Assembly (NCBI GenBank): GCA_002414505.1
Contig: DHZF01000079.1
Span: 1-24,380, forward strand
Direction of reading: 5' to 3'
From: Hyphomonas sp. UBA5111
Lineage (GTDB): Bacteria > Pseudomonadota > Alphaproteobacteria > Caulobacterales > Hyphomonadaceae
DNA length: 24,380 nt
Shown in pieces: positions 14,909 through 22,893 of the stretch. The notes beneath the pieces are model-generated. The model was not told the origin of the DNA. It did not search any database and saw nothing but the letters and a program-made list of their open reading frames with translations. The first letter of the stretch is position 1; each line of letters begins with the position of its first letter. A program made the position numbers and the translations under genes.

Positions 14909-17596
14909 ATGGGTGAAGCGGCACTGAAACCAGCAGACGAAACCTGGGTGTATGCTTTTGGAGGCGGCAGCGCGGACGGCGATGCCTCAATGAAAAATCT
15001 TCTTGGCGGCAAGGGCGCGAACCTCGCTGAAATGGCCAAATTGGGCCTGCCAGTGCCACCGGGATTCACGCTGACGACCGCAGTCTGTACCGCCTATTAC
15101 GAATTGGAGCGCCAATATCCGGCGGCGCTGGAAGCGCAGGTCGATGCCGCGCTGGAAGCGGTGGAAAAGGAAACCGGCAAGGGCTTCGGCGACCCCGAAA
15201 ACCCGTTGCTCGTCTCCGTGCGCTCCGGCGCGCGCGCCTCGATGCCGGGCATGATGGATACGGTTTTGAACCTCGGCCTGAACGAGACGGCCGCAGCGGG
15301 CCTCGCCAAGAAGGCCGGCGAGCGCTTCGCCTATGATTCCTATCGCCGCTTCATCCAGATGTATTCCAATGTCGTGCTGAACATCAGCCACGATGAATTC
15401 GAGCATATCCTGGACGACTACAAGGACCGCCAGGGCTATGATCTCGATACCGAGATGACGGCCGATGACTGGAAGAAGATCATCTCGCTCTACAAGGATG
15501 CCGTTCAGTACAATCTCGGCCGCCCGTTCCCGGATGATCCGAAGGAACAGCTCTGGGGTGCCATCACAGCCGTTTTTGGCTCCTGGATGAATGACCGCGC
15601 GATCACCTATCGCAAGCTGAACGACATTCCCGAGGAATGGGGCACCGCCGTCAACGTGCAGGCAATGGTGTTCGGCAATCTCGGCGAGACGTCTGCCACG
15701 GGCGTGGCGTTCACGCGCGACCCATCGAATGGCGACCCGGTGTTCTATGGCGAATACCTGATCAACGCGCAGGGCGAAGACGTTGTGGCGGGCATCCGCA
15801 CACCTGCGCCGATCTCGCGCGAGCGCGCCGACACGCTGGGCTCCACCGATGCACCGCTCGAAGAGTCGATGCCGGAAGTTTACACCCAGCTGCGCGACGT
15901 CGCGAACGCGCTGGAACAACACTACAAGGACATGCAGGATCTTGAGTTCACGGTCGAAGATGGCCGCCTCTACATGCTGCAAACCCGGACCGGAAAGCGG
16001 ACGGCGGCGGCGGCGCTCAAGATCGCGGTCGACATGGCCCGCGAAGGTCTGGTGACGGAGGAAGAGGCTGTGCTGCGCCTTGAGCCGTCCCAGCTCGACC
16101 AGCTGTTGCACCCGACCATTTCCGAGGATGCCAAGCGCGACGTGATCGTCATGGGCCTGCCCGCCAGTCCCGGCGCCGCTGTCGGCAAGGTCGTGTTCGA
16201 GTCAGAAGACGCTTGGGCAATGGCCGAGAAGGGCGAGGATGTGATTCTCGTGCGAATCGAGACCAGCCCTGAAGACATCAAGGGCATGCACGCCTCCCGC
16301 GCCATTGTGACGGCGCGCGGCGGCATGACCAGCCACGCGGCTGTTGTGGCGCGCGGCATGGGTCGTCCGTGCGTCTGCGGCGCCGGTGGCCTGCAGATCG
16401 ACTACAAGACAGGCGTGTTCCGCGTCATGGGCCGCGAGATCAAGAAGGGTGATGTCATCACTGTGGACGGCGCGACCGGCCAGGTTATGATGGGCGCTGT
16501 CGAGATGCGACAGCCGGATCTGTCGGGCGATTTCGGCCTGTTGATGGGCTGGGCCGACAAGGTGCGTACTCTTAAGGTGCGGGCCAATGCAGAAACGCCA
16601 CTCGACACCCGCACGGCTGTCGATTTCGGCGCCGAAGGGATCGGCCTCTGCCGCACCGAACACATGTTCTTCGAGGAAGAGCGTATTCCGGAAGTGCGCG
16701 CCATGATTCTCGCGGATAGCGAGACTGGCCGCCGCGCCGCGCTCGACAAGCTGCTGCCGATGCAGCGCAGCGATTTCGAGGAAATCTTTCGCATCCTGGA
16801 AGACCGCCCGGCCACGATCCGTCTTCTGGATCCGCCCCTGCACGAATTCCTGCCGCACACCGATGCAGACATGGATGAGGTGGCCAAGGCCTCTGGTGTC
16901 AGCGCTGAGGAGCTGCGCCGCCGCGCCGCCGAACTGCATGAGAGCAATCCCATGCTGGGCCATCGCGGCTGCCGCCTCGGCATTACCTATCCGGAAATCT
17001 ACGAGATGCAGGCGCGCGCGATTTTTGAGGCCGCCGTTAATGTTTCAAAGGAAACCGGTCGCAAGCCGATCCCGGAAGTGATGATCCCGCTGGTCGCCAC
17101 CCACAAGGAACTGGCGATCCTCAAAGCGGTCGTCGACGAAGTGGCCAAGTCGGTCTTCTCCGAAACCGGCGTCACGCTGGACTATATGGTCGGCACGATG
17201 ATCGAGCTGCCGCGCGCTGCGCTGCAGGCTGGAGAAATCGCGAAATCAGCGGCCTTCTTCTCCTTCGGAACCAATGATTTGACGCAGACGACGCTGGGGA
17301 TTTCCCGCGATGATGCCGGCCGGTTCCTGAAAGCCTATGAAGATAAAGGAATCTACGAAAAAGACCCATTTGTGACACTCGACCAGGTCGGCGTGGGCGA
17401 ATTGGTCAAAATGGCTGCCGAACGGGGCCGTAATTCCCGCCCCGGAATCAAGCTCGGAATCTGCGGAGAGCACGGCGGAGACCCCGCTTCGATTAACTTT
17501 TGTCAGTTGGCGGGACTCGATTACGTGTCCTGCTCTCCCTACCGTGTGCCAATCGCGCGTCTCGCAGCGGCACACGCGGCCCTGAAAGCCAGATAG
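14909..17596 (+). CDS. ppdK: Pyruvate, phosphate dikinase
   Basis: Interconverts pyruvate + ATP + phosphate with PEP + AMP + pyrophosphate through a phosphohistidine; cytosolic, used in gluconeogenesis or glycolysis depending on conditions. From the ATG at 14909 it has 895 residues. Domains are an N-terminal ATP-grasp domain (about 10-340, with LLGGKGANLAEM and VSVRSGARASMPGMMDT), a swivelling phosphohistidine domain with H476 in GGMTSHAAVVARGMG (about 380-530), and a C-terminal PEP/pyruvate barrel (about 540-895) with the catalytic cysteine C852 in GICGEHGGDP. The Thr two residues before the histidine, phosphorylated by PDRP regulators in other organisms, is conserved; no PDRP gene is in the window. 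The frame also starts at 14888, but only 14909 has a good ribosome site (GGAAGG, 8 bases upstream). An intrinsic terminator follows. Confidence 0.96.
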   Translation: MGEAALKPADETWVYAFGGGSADGDASMKNLLGGKGANLAEMAKLGLPVPPGFTLTTAVCTAYYELERQYPAALEAQVDAALEAVEKETGKGFGDPENPLLVSVRSGARASMPGMMDTVLNLGLNETAAAGLAKKAGERFAYDSYRRFIQMYSNVVLNISHDEFEHILDDYKDRQGYDLDTEMTADDWKKIISLYKDAVQYNLGRPFPDDPKEQLWGAITAVFGSWMNDRAITYRKLNDIPEEWGTAVNVQAMVFGNLGETSATGVAFTRDPSNGDPVFYGEYLINAQGEDVVAGIRTPAPISRERADTLGSTDAPLEESMPEVYTQLRDVANALEQHYKDMQDLEFTVEDGRLYMLQTRTGKRTAAAALKIAVDMAREGLVTEEEAVLRLEPSQLDQLLHPTISEDAKRDVIVMGLPASPGAAVGKVVFESEDAWAMAEKGEDVILVRIETSPEDIKGMHASRAIVTARGGMTSHAAVVARGMGRPCVCGAGGLQIDYKTGVFRVMGREIKKGDVITVDGATGQVMMGAVEMRQPDLSGDFGLLMGWADKVRTLKVRANAETPLDTRTAVDFGAEGIGLCRTEHMFFEEERIPEVRAMILADSETGRRAALDKLLPMQRSDFEEIFRILEDRPATIRLLDPPLHEFLPHTDADMDEVAKASGVSAEELRRRAAELHESNPMLGHRGCRLGITYPEIYEMQARAIFEAAVNVSKETGRKPIPEVMIPLVATHKELAILKAVVDEVAKSVFSETGVTLDYMVGTMIELPRAALQAGEIAKSAAFFSFGTNDLTQTTLGISRDDAGRFLKAYEDKGIYEKDPFVTLDQVGVGELVKMAAERGRNSRPGIKLGICGEHGGDPASINFCQLAGLDYVSCSPYRVPIARLAAAHAALKAR

Positions 17597-17629
17597 AGAC
17601 ATACGTCACCGCCGAATCGGGCAGGATTT

Positions 17630-17659
17630 GGGTGTTGCGTTCGCGCAACACCCATTTTT
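17630..17659 (+). terminator. Rho-independent terminator of ppdK
   Basis: A perfect 10-bp stem (GGGTGTTGCG with CGCAACACCC) closes a stable TTCG tetraloop and is followed by ATTTTT. It begins 33 bases after the ppdK stop. This is the clearest intrinsic terminator in the window. Confidence 0.9.
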
Positions 17660-17943
17660 GTGCAGTGCGAAAAATTTCACGAATTTTGCAGAAATATTCC
17701 ACTGTATTACAGAGACTTGTCGGGCTTCTCTTCATGTGACGGTTTAAATCTGAAAACCGGGGCTCATCTATCCTGACAGAAAAGTCACTCACATATCTGG
17801 CCAGCTTCTTGCTAGGTACCGTGAGAGATGGATATCCAAGTCCAATCGGGGCCTGAAAAGGTCTCATCCTATTAAGTCAAACCAACAACACCCGGGTTTC
17901 ATATGACGGAATATATCGTCTGCCGGGGGATTGGGGAGCGGTG
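17660..17943 (+). promoter_or_regulatory. Upstream region of the SleB-type hydrolase gene
   Basis: These 284 bases contain no credible gene; a minus-strand frame reaching 17867 is a shadow of the ppdK end and has no protein-like character. The first 100 bases are AT-rich and could hold the hydrolase promoter, but I found no pair of -35 and -10 boxes I would defend. A run of GGGGGATTGGGGAG just before the ATG at 17944 supplies the ribosome binding site. The overlapping TTAA-N7-TCAAC at 17948-17963 is one base from a CtrA-type box, but it lies inside the coding start and may be chance. Confidence 0.3.
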
Positions 17944-19101
17944 ATGTTAAGGGTTCTTCAACCACGAAGGGCGACTCTATCGCCAATGCGTGGGCTCCAA
18001 GAGCAGCTCAAGCGTTGGTGGATGGCTATGACGAATGAAGAGCAAAGAGATATTGTCATTCGCGGTGCGACCATTGCGGTCTGTGCCGTCGCAGCGACTG
18101 TAACTCTGCCCCTGATCGGCGAACTCCAGATGGAGAAGCGCGCCGAAGCTGATTTCCACGCGGAAGCAGTACGCCTGGCCTCCATTGAGGACGGCGGCGT
18201 GACTGTGCGCGCAGATCCCATGACACCCAGCCTTCTGGACACGCCGTGGATCCGCACCGTCGAGTACACGCTGAAGCGCGATACCGATTCTTCCATGAGC
18301 CGCTATGCTATGCGCGACCGTGATGGCGCAGCGCTTTCATCGCTGGTTTCGTTCCGTCCGGAACATATCAAGCGCGCTGAAAAGATTAATGACGAGGCGC
18401 AGTGCCTGTCCCAGGCGGTCTATTACGAGGCCGGGACGGAATCGCTGGGCGGCAAGATGGCCGTCGCCGAAGTCATCGCAAACCGGGTCCGCGACCACCG
18501 CTATCCTGACAGCGTCTGTGACGTTGTTTTCCAGGGAGCGACGCGCACCACGGGCTGTCAGTTCACCTTCACCTGTGATGGCGCCCTGACCCGCGCCCCA
18601 CGCGGCCGCAACTGGGACACTGCCCAGAAGGTCGCTGCACACGTCCTGATGAACCTCAATGAGGAACGGACCGGCGGCGCCACGCACTATCACGCCACCT
18701 ATGTGGACCCGATCTGGAGCGCCGGCCTCATCAAGACCGACAAGATCGGCCTGCACATCTTCTACCGCTTCCCGCGAGGCGCCGAGTGGGCGCAGGTCCG
18801 CCAGAACTACAATCGCAAGCGCGAGCGTGTCATCACGGCTGCGGCCGAGGCGGATGTGAATGCGGCGGCAACGTCCGTTATCAAGACCACCGACGACGCC
18901 AAGGTCGAGAAAGTGGCCATGAACGCTCCGGCACCGACCCTGTCACCTGCTTCGGTGACCACGTCGACGCGCACGATCACCAATGGCGCGCCGAAATTCA
19001 ACACGGTGCGCAAATCATCTGATGTGTCTGCCTATACGGCGGCCCAAGTGACGCAGGCGGCAGTGAAGAGCTCCGCTTCAGCCGCCGGCGCCATGAACTA
19101 A
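17944..19101 (+). CDS. Membrane-anchored cell wall hydrolase, SleB/Hydrolase_2 family
   Basis: Predicted peptidoglycan hydrolase (lytic transglycosylase/glucosaminidase-like) facing the periplasm. The 385-residue protein has a short cytosolic N-terminus, one membrane segment at about 41-60 (GATIAVCAVAATVTLPLIG), a linker, then a Hydrolase_2 domain at about 148-262: NDEAQCLSQAVYYEAGTESL with the presumed catalytic E162, AVAEVIANRVRDHRYP, CQFTFTCDG, and the end motif ATHYHATYVDPIW. The C-terminal 120 residues are Ala/Thr/Ser/Val-rich and probably disordered. The start is the ATG at 17944, with GGGGAG a few bases upstream; a GTG at 17941 is equally in frame. Its Bacillus namesake SleB acts in spore germination, but alphaproteobacteria do not sporulate, so this protein is more likely used in growth or division. 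It converges on the SDR gene with a 4-base gap. Confidence 0.9.
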   Translation: MLRVLQPRRATLSPMRGLQEQLKRWWMAMTNEEQRDIVIRGATIAVCAVAATVTLPLIGELQMEKRAEADFHAEAVRLASIEDGGVTVRADPMTPSLLDTPWIRTVEYTLKRDTDSSMSRYAMRDRDGAALSSLVSFRPEHIKRAEKINDEAQCLSQAVYYEAGTESLGGKMAVAEVIANRVRDHRYPDSVCDVVFQGATRTTGCQFTFTCDGALTRAPRGRNWDTAQKVAAHVLMNLNEERTGGATHYHATYVDPIWSAGLIKTDKIGLHIFYRFPRGAEWAQVRQNYNRKRERVITAAAEADVNAAATSVIKTTDDAKVEKVAMNAPAPTLSPASVTTSTRTITNGAPKFNTVRKSSDVSAYTAAQVTQAAVKSSASAAGAMN

Positions 19102-19105
19102 CGTC

Positions 19106-19915
19106 CTAGTCGCGAGAGGGTACGCCCTCTCGCACACGCTTGCGGATGGCCCCCGGCAACCAGCGCGCCATGAAACGGGCCCGCTCGGCATCCTTGCCCA
19201 CCATGTAATGTGTATCCTTGCCATGCGCAGCGTCCCAGGCGCGTTCCGCGGCCATCGAGACCGGGTACACATTCATGCCATTCTCTCGCAATTGGTCCGA
19301 CATCTTGTGATTGGACCCCTCGCGATCGCCCATTTCGAGAATCGGCGTTTCAACGAACCAGGGCATCAGGCTGGTGACGCGAATGTCGAGATCGCGGAAT
19401 TCGGCGTCGAGCGCCTCGGTCAGGCCCCGCACGGCGAATTTGGTGGCCGAATAGACCGCCAGCTGCGGAGATCCAACCACACCGGCTGTTGAGGCCGTGT
19501 TCACGACACGCGCGCCAGATGTGGCCTTGAGCAAAGGCAAGGCAGCCTGCACCCCGTTAACCACGCCTTTGACATTAATGTCGATGATGGCGTCATTGTC
19601 TTCGCCGGTGATGTCCTCGAACCAGCCATGACGGCCAATGCCGGCATTGTTGAAGAGCACATTCATGGCGCCTTCGGTGGCTTCGCCAAAATCCTTCGTG
19701 GCGGCGGCCCAGTCTTCGCGGTTGCGGACATCGAGCTTCGCCTTCATGCAATTGGACGCGCCGATTTCTGCTTCGACAGCGTCGAGGCCCGCGGTGTTTA
19801 CGTCATAGAGGCCGCAAAACCAGCCCCGCTTTGAAAAATGACGTGCTGTCTCGGCGCCGATACCTGATGCTGCGCCTGTGATGAAGATACTCTTTCGTCC
19901 GCCCGCTCGGGTCAT
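19106..19915 (-). CDS. Short-chain dehydrogenase/reductase (SDR) family oxidoreductase
   Basis: Classical SDR, a Rossmann-fold oxidoreductase using NAD(H) or NADP(H); substrate unknown. From the ATG at 19915 it has 269 residues. Motifs are the cofactor loop TGAASGIG (13-20), NNAG (89-92), and the catalytic triad S142 in NTASTAG, Y155 and K159 in YSATK. An aspartate at the end of the second strand (D38 in GLYDVN) favours NAD over NADP. An ATG at 19921 is also in frame, but AGAGG lies only a couple of bases from it and 8 bases from 19915, so I chose the latter. It is 47 bases downstream of nadC on the same strand and might be co-transcribed with the nad genes, though nothing ties it to NAD synthesis. 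Confidence 0.92.
   Translation of the reverse strand: MTRAGGRKSIFITGAASGIGAETARHFSKRGWFCGLYDVNTAGLDAVEAEIGASNCMKAKLDVRNREDWAAATKDFGEATEGAMNVLFNNAGIGRHGWFEDITGEDNDAIIDINVKGVVNGVQAALPLLKATSGARVVNTASTAGVVGSPQLAVYSATKFAVRGLTEALDAEFRDLDIRVTSLMPWFVETPILEMGDREGSNHKMSDQLRENGMNVYPVSMAAERAWDAAHGKDTHYMVGKDAERARFMARWLPGAIRKRVREGVPSRD
19112..19133. terminator. Perfect hairpin at the convergent end of the sleB-like and SDR genes
   Basis: Two 9-bp arms, GCGAGAGGG and CCCTCTCGC, flank a TACG loop. The element lies 10 bases after the hydrolase stop and inside the last codons of the SDR gene. Neither strand has a T tract after it, so it is not a classic intrinsic terminator. It may help end or stabilise both converging transcripts. 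Confidence 0.35.
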
Positions 19916-19962
19916 GGGCATTTCCTCTTGCTGTCAGGGACTGGTCGCCCTTTCCAGCAGTG

Positions 19963-20820
19963 TCAGACGACATCCATGCCCACGTCAAGATTGGGCGCCG
20001 AATGCGTCAGGGCGCCCACGGAGATGAAGTCCACCCCGGTCTCGGCGATTGCCGCTACGGTACCCAGATTGACCCCGCCGGAGGCTTCGAGCGTCACGCG
20101 GCCCTGATTTATCTCTACGGCGCGGCGCAGCGTGTCCGTGGTCATGTTGTCGAGCAGAACGGCGTGTGGGCCATGCTTCAGGGCTTCCTCGAACTGGTCG
20201 AGCGTGTCGACCTCGATCTCGATCATGCGGAGGTGTCCGGCATAGGCCTTGGCGCGTTCCAGGGCGAGTGCGACCGAGCCATCGCACGCAGCAATGTGGT
20301 TGTCCTTGATCAGGATGGCATCATCCAGGCCGTAGCGATGCGCGGTGCCGCCGCCGCAGCGCACGGCGCGCTTTTCGAGCGCGCGGTGGCCGGGCGTTGT
20401 TTTCCGTGTGCACACAATTGTCGCGGATGTGTGGGAAATCTTCTCCACATAATTATTTGTCATCGTCGCAACAGCGGAGAGCCGGCCGATGAAATTGAGC
20501 ATGGTGCGCTCGGCGGTAAGGATCGAGCGGGCGCTGCCATCAAGGCGCGCTACAACATCGCCGGGCTTTACGGCTGTGCCATCGCCCATCTGGATGTCCA
20601 GCTTGACGGAGGGGTCGATCAGGGTGAGCGCGTGCGCGGCGACGTCGAGGCCCGTGATGACGCCCGGTTGGCGCGCGGCGATGACGACGCTGAGCTGTGT
20701 CTCAGGTGCAATCGTCGCGTCCGTCGTGAGGTCTCCCGCGCGGCCGAGATCTTCGGCCAAGGCCAGGCGGACGATCGGGTCGAGGATAATGGCGGGCAGG
20801 GGCGGCGGAATCAGGCTCAT
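19963..20820 (-). CDS. nadC: Nicotinate-nucleotide pyrophosphorylase (quinolinate phosphoribosyltransferase)
   Basis: Third enzyme of de novo NAD synthesis: quinolinate + PRPP gives nicotinate mononucleotide, CO2 and pyrophosphate. The 285-residue length is standard. Typical blocks are LAEDLGRAGDLTTDATI near the N-terminus, LNFIGRLSAVAT, the quinolinate-binding CTRKTTPGHRALEKRAVRCG, GLDDAILIKDNH, and EVDTLDQFEEAL with the C-terminal EASGGVNLGTVAAIAETGVD. The ATG overlaps the nadB stop as ATGA, indicating translational coupling. Confidence 0.97.
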   Translation of the reverse strand: MSLIPPPLPAIILDPIVRLALAEDLGRAGDLTTDATIAPETQLSVVIAARQPGVITGLDVAAHALTLIDPSVKLDIQMGDGTAVKPGDVVARLDGSARSILTAERTMLNFIGRLSAVATMTNNYVEKISHTSATIVCTRKTTPGHRALEKRAVRCGGGTAHRYGLDDAILIKDNHIAACDGSVALALERAKAYAGHLRMIEIEVDTLDQFEEALKHGPHAVLLDNMTTDTLRRAVEINQGRVTLEASGGVNLGTVAAIAETGVDFISVGALTHSAPNLDVGMDVV

Positions 20821-22355
20821 GTTCGGGCGGTCTCCTCAAAATCTCTCAGCAGGAACTGGCGTTCCGGCGCGATCATGTCCGGATAGTCGGACCGGAAATG
20901 GCCACCCCGGCTTTCCTTGCGGTTGAGCGCGGCGTGGACAATCAGTCTGGCCGTGGTGAGCGCGCGCGCAGCGCCATGAATAGTCTGCAGGCGGTCGATC
21001 AGGTCGAGAACACGGGTCATGCCGGCAGCGTCCCGCACAACGCCGCAGCGTTCGGACATGGCTCTGCGCAGCTCCTGCAAAGCTGGAGCGGGCAGGGCGC
21101 CGGGCACATGACCGCGGGAGGCGTCAGGCGTTGCAAGATCGGCGTCTCGCAGGCGTTCCGCAATGCGATGCGCGAACACGACAGCTTCCAGCAGCGAGTT
21201 CGAGGCGAGGCGATTGGCGCCGTGAACGCCGGTCGAGGTGCATTCACCGCAGACGGACAATCCATCCAGGCTGCTGCGGCCCCAGAAATCCGGCACGATG
21301 CCGCCCATATGATAGTGGGCCGCCGGAGCGACGGGGATCATCTCGATACGTGGGTCAATCCCGGCGGACATGCATGTGCCGTAGACGGTCGGGAAATGAT
21401 CCGGGAAATGTTCCCCCACGGCCTTGCGGCAATCGAGGAAGGCGCCGCGACCGGACAGGCGTTCAGTATGGACGGCGCGGGCGACCTCATCGCGGGGTGC
21501 CAGTTCTGCCAATTCGTGATAGCTGGCCATGAAGGCTGTGCCGTCGCGATTGTGCAGGGTCGCGCCTTCGCCGCGTAGGGCTTCAGTTGCCAGTGGCGCC
21601 GGGTCGCGGCCAATGTCGATGGCGGTCGGGTGGAACTGGACAAATTCGAGATCAGCAATCAGCGCGCCGGCTTCCCATGCCATGGCGACGGCATCCCCGC
21701 GCGCTTCGGGTGGATTGGTCGTGACCTGGAACAGGCCGCCGGACCCGCCGGTGCATAAGACGGTTTCCCGTGCCGTCCGTGTGGAGAGTGTGCCCGATGC
21801 ATCCCGCAGGATAACCCCGGCCACTTGCAGATTGGCGTCCTGCATCAGGCCGGTGGCGCGGACGCCTTCAATGACGGTGATGTGGGGTGCGGCGGCGACG
21901 GCTGAGACCAGCGCATCCATGATGGCCTTGCCGGCAAGGTCTCCGGCCACGCGCGCGACACGTGGATGCGAATGGGCCGCTTCCAGCGACAGGGCAAGCG
22001 CGCCGTCTGGTGTGCGGTCAAACGGAACGCCCAGCGCAACAAGATCGCGGACCCGAGCCGGGCCTTCTTCGGCGATAAGGCGCGCAATGATCGGATCGAC
22101 GAGCCCTGCGCCTGCCGCGACCGTGTCAGCGGCATGTTGTTCGGGGCTGTCCAGGGGATGCATGGCAGCGGCAAGGCCGCCTTGTGCCCATGCGGAGGAT
22201 GCGGCCTGGCCAAGCGGAGCCGGGGAGATGACGGTGCAGGGGCGCGGCGCCAGTTGCAACGCGAGGAAGAGACCAGCAAGGCCGGCGCCTACGATCAGAA
22301 CGTCATCATCGACTGGCCCACTGGCCGTCAGGGTTTGCGGAATGGAGGCGCTCAC
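20817..22355 (-). CDS. nadB: L-aspartate oxidase
   Basis: FAD enzyme that oxidises L-aspartate to iminoaspartate, the first step of NAD synthesis; works with NadA. The 512-residue protein has the FAD-binding VLIVGAGLAGLFLALQLA (19-36), then SSAWAQGGLAAA, the succinate-dehydrogenase-like capping domain with HPTAIDIGRDPAPLATEALR, and the FAD/active-site block AAHYHMGGI...CGECTSTGVHGANRLASNSL. The start is a GTG at 22355, three bases after the stop of the upstream exported-protein gene. I see no clear Shine-Dalgarno, so it probably depends on translation of the gene before it. Confidence 0.96.
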   Translation of the reverse strand: MSASIPQTLTASGPVDDDVLIVGAGLAGLFLALQLAPRPCTVISPAPLGQAASSAWAQGGLAAAMHPLDSPEQHAADTVAAGAGLVDPIIARLIAEEGPARVRDLVALGVPFDRTPDGALALSLEAAHSHPRVARVAGDLAGKAIMDALVSAVAAAPHITVIEGVRATGLMQDANLQVAGVILRDASGTLSTRTARETVLCTGGSGGLFQVTTNPPEARGDAVAMAWEAGALIADLEFVQFHPTAIDIGRDPAPLATEALRGEGATLHNRDGTAFMASYHELAELAPRDEVARAVHTERLSGRGAFLDCRKAVGEHFPDHFPTVYGTCMSAGIDPRIEMIPVAPAAHYHMGGIVPDFWGRSSLDGLSVCGECTSTGVHGANRLASNSLLEAVVFAHRIAERLRDADLATPDASRGHVPGALPAPALQELRRAMSERCGVVRDAAGMTRVLDLIDRLQTIHGAARALTTARLIVHAALNRKESRGGHFRSDYPDMIAPERQFLLRDFEETART

Positions 22356-22358
22356 GGA

Positions 22359-22826
22359 TCAGGAGATGCCGTCATTCGCGCGGCGGAATTCCGCCGGTGC
22401 GGTCACGGCAGACACCAGCGCGCCAAACATCCGGTCCGCCGACTGGATGGTCAGCGTGAAATTGTCCGGCACATAGATCAGGCCTTCGACCTTGGCTTCC
22501 AGCATTTCCTCGATCTGCGAGCGGATCGAGATCTGGTCGCCGAAACGGCGCGCCTTGCAGGACTGCCGCACGACTGACCGGCCCCACATGGAGCAGACTT
22601 CAACGGCGGTCAGTTCGCAGCTATATTGGCCTTCTTCCGGGTGTGGAGAGAGGTACATGGTGCCAGACATCATGCACTCCCCATTGCGATAGGGTTTTGT
22701 CTGGAAGCTCCAGGTGCCGAGGACATCCGAAGGGTCTCCTTCAACTTTACTGTCGGCATGGGCGGGTGCGCAGGCCAACAGGCCAGCAATCGCCATTGCC
22801 GCGAGACCGAATTTGCCTCGGACCAT
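22359..22826 (-). CDS. Unrecognised small exported protein inside the nad operon
   Basis: I do not recognise this family. From the ATG at 22826 it has 155 residues; GGAGAGG lies just upstream, and the frame further up (to 22916) is not protein-like. A signal peptide ends at AHA before DSKVEG (cleavage after residue 24); LLAC at residue 19 is a weak lipobox alternative. The mature part has four cysteines (51, 70, 78, 90), enough for two disulfides, and alternates hydrophobic and polar residues in a way that suggests beta strands (GTWSFQTKPY, GTMYLSP, QYSCELTAVEVC, FTLTIQSADRM). A lipocalin-like beta barrel is one guess. It is 67 bases after nadA and 3 before nadB, so it is co-transcribed with NAD synthesis genes, yet its product is exported. 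A role in NAD metabolism is not evident. Confidence 0.75.
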   Translation of the reverse strand: MVRGKFGLAAMAIAGLLACAPAHADSKVEGDPSDVLGTWSFQTKPYRNGECMMSGTMYLSPHPEEGQYSCELTAVEVCSMWGRSVVRQSCKARRFGDQISIRSQIEEMLEAKVEGLIYVPDNFTLTIQSADRMFGALVSAVTAPAEFRRANDGIS

Positions 22827-22893
22827 CCTACCTCTCCTTGCGCCCAAAGACACATTACGCCGCTCCCCCGCGTTTGCACAACCTGTCTGGCTG

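Noticed and set aside
14987..16111. Minus-strand 374-codon frame antisense to ppdK
   Set aside because: Opposite a well-conserved PPDK; composition is that expected of a complementary-strand frame.
17947..17962. CtrA-type box (TTAA-N7-TTAA) at the hydrolase start
   Set aside because: The second half-site has a mismatch and the match lies within the coding start; insufficient to call a regulatory site.
19960..20886. Plus-strand 308-codon frame antisense to nadC
   Set aside because: nadC motifs and the ATGA overlap with nadB fix the coding strand as minus.
21529..22476. Plus-strand 315-codon frame antisense to nadB
   Set aside because: Ser/Arg/Pro/Ala-rich shadow of L-aspartate oxidase.
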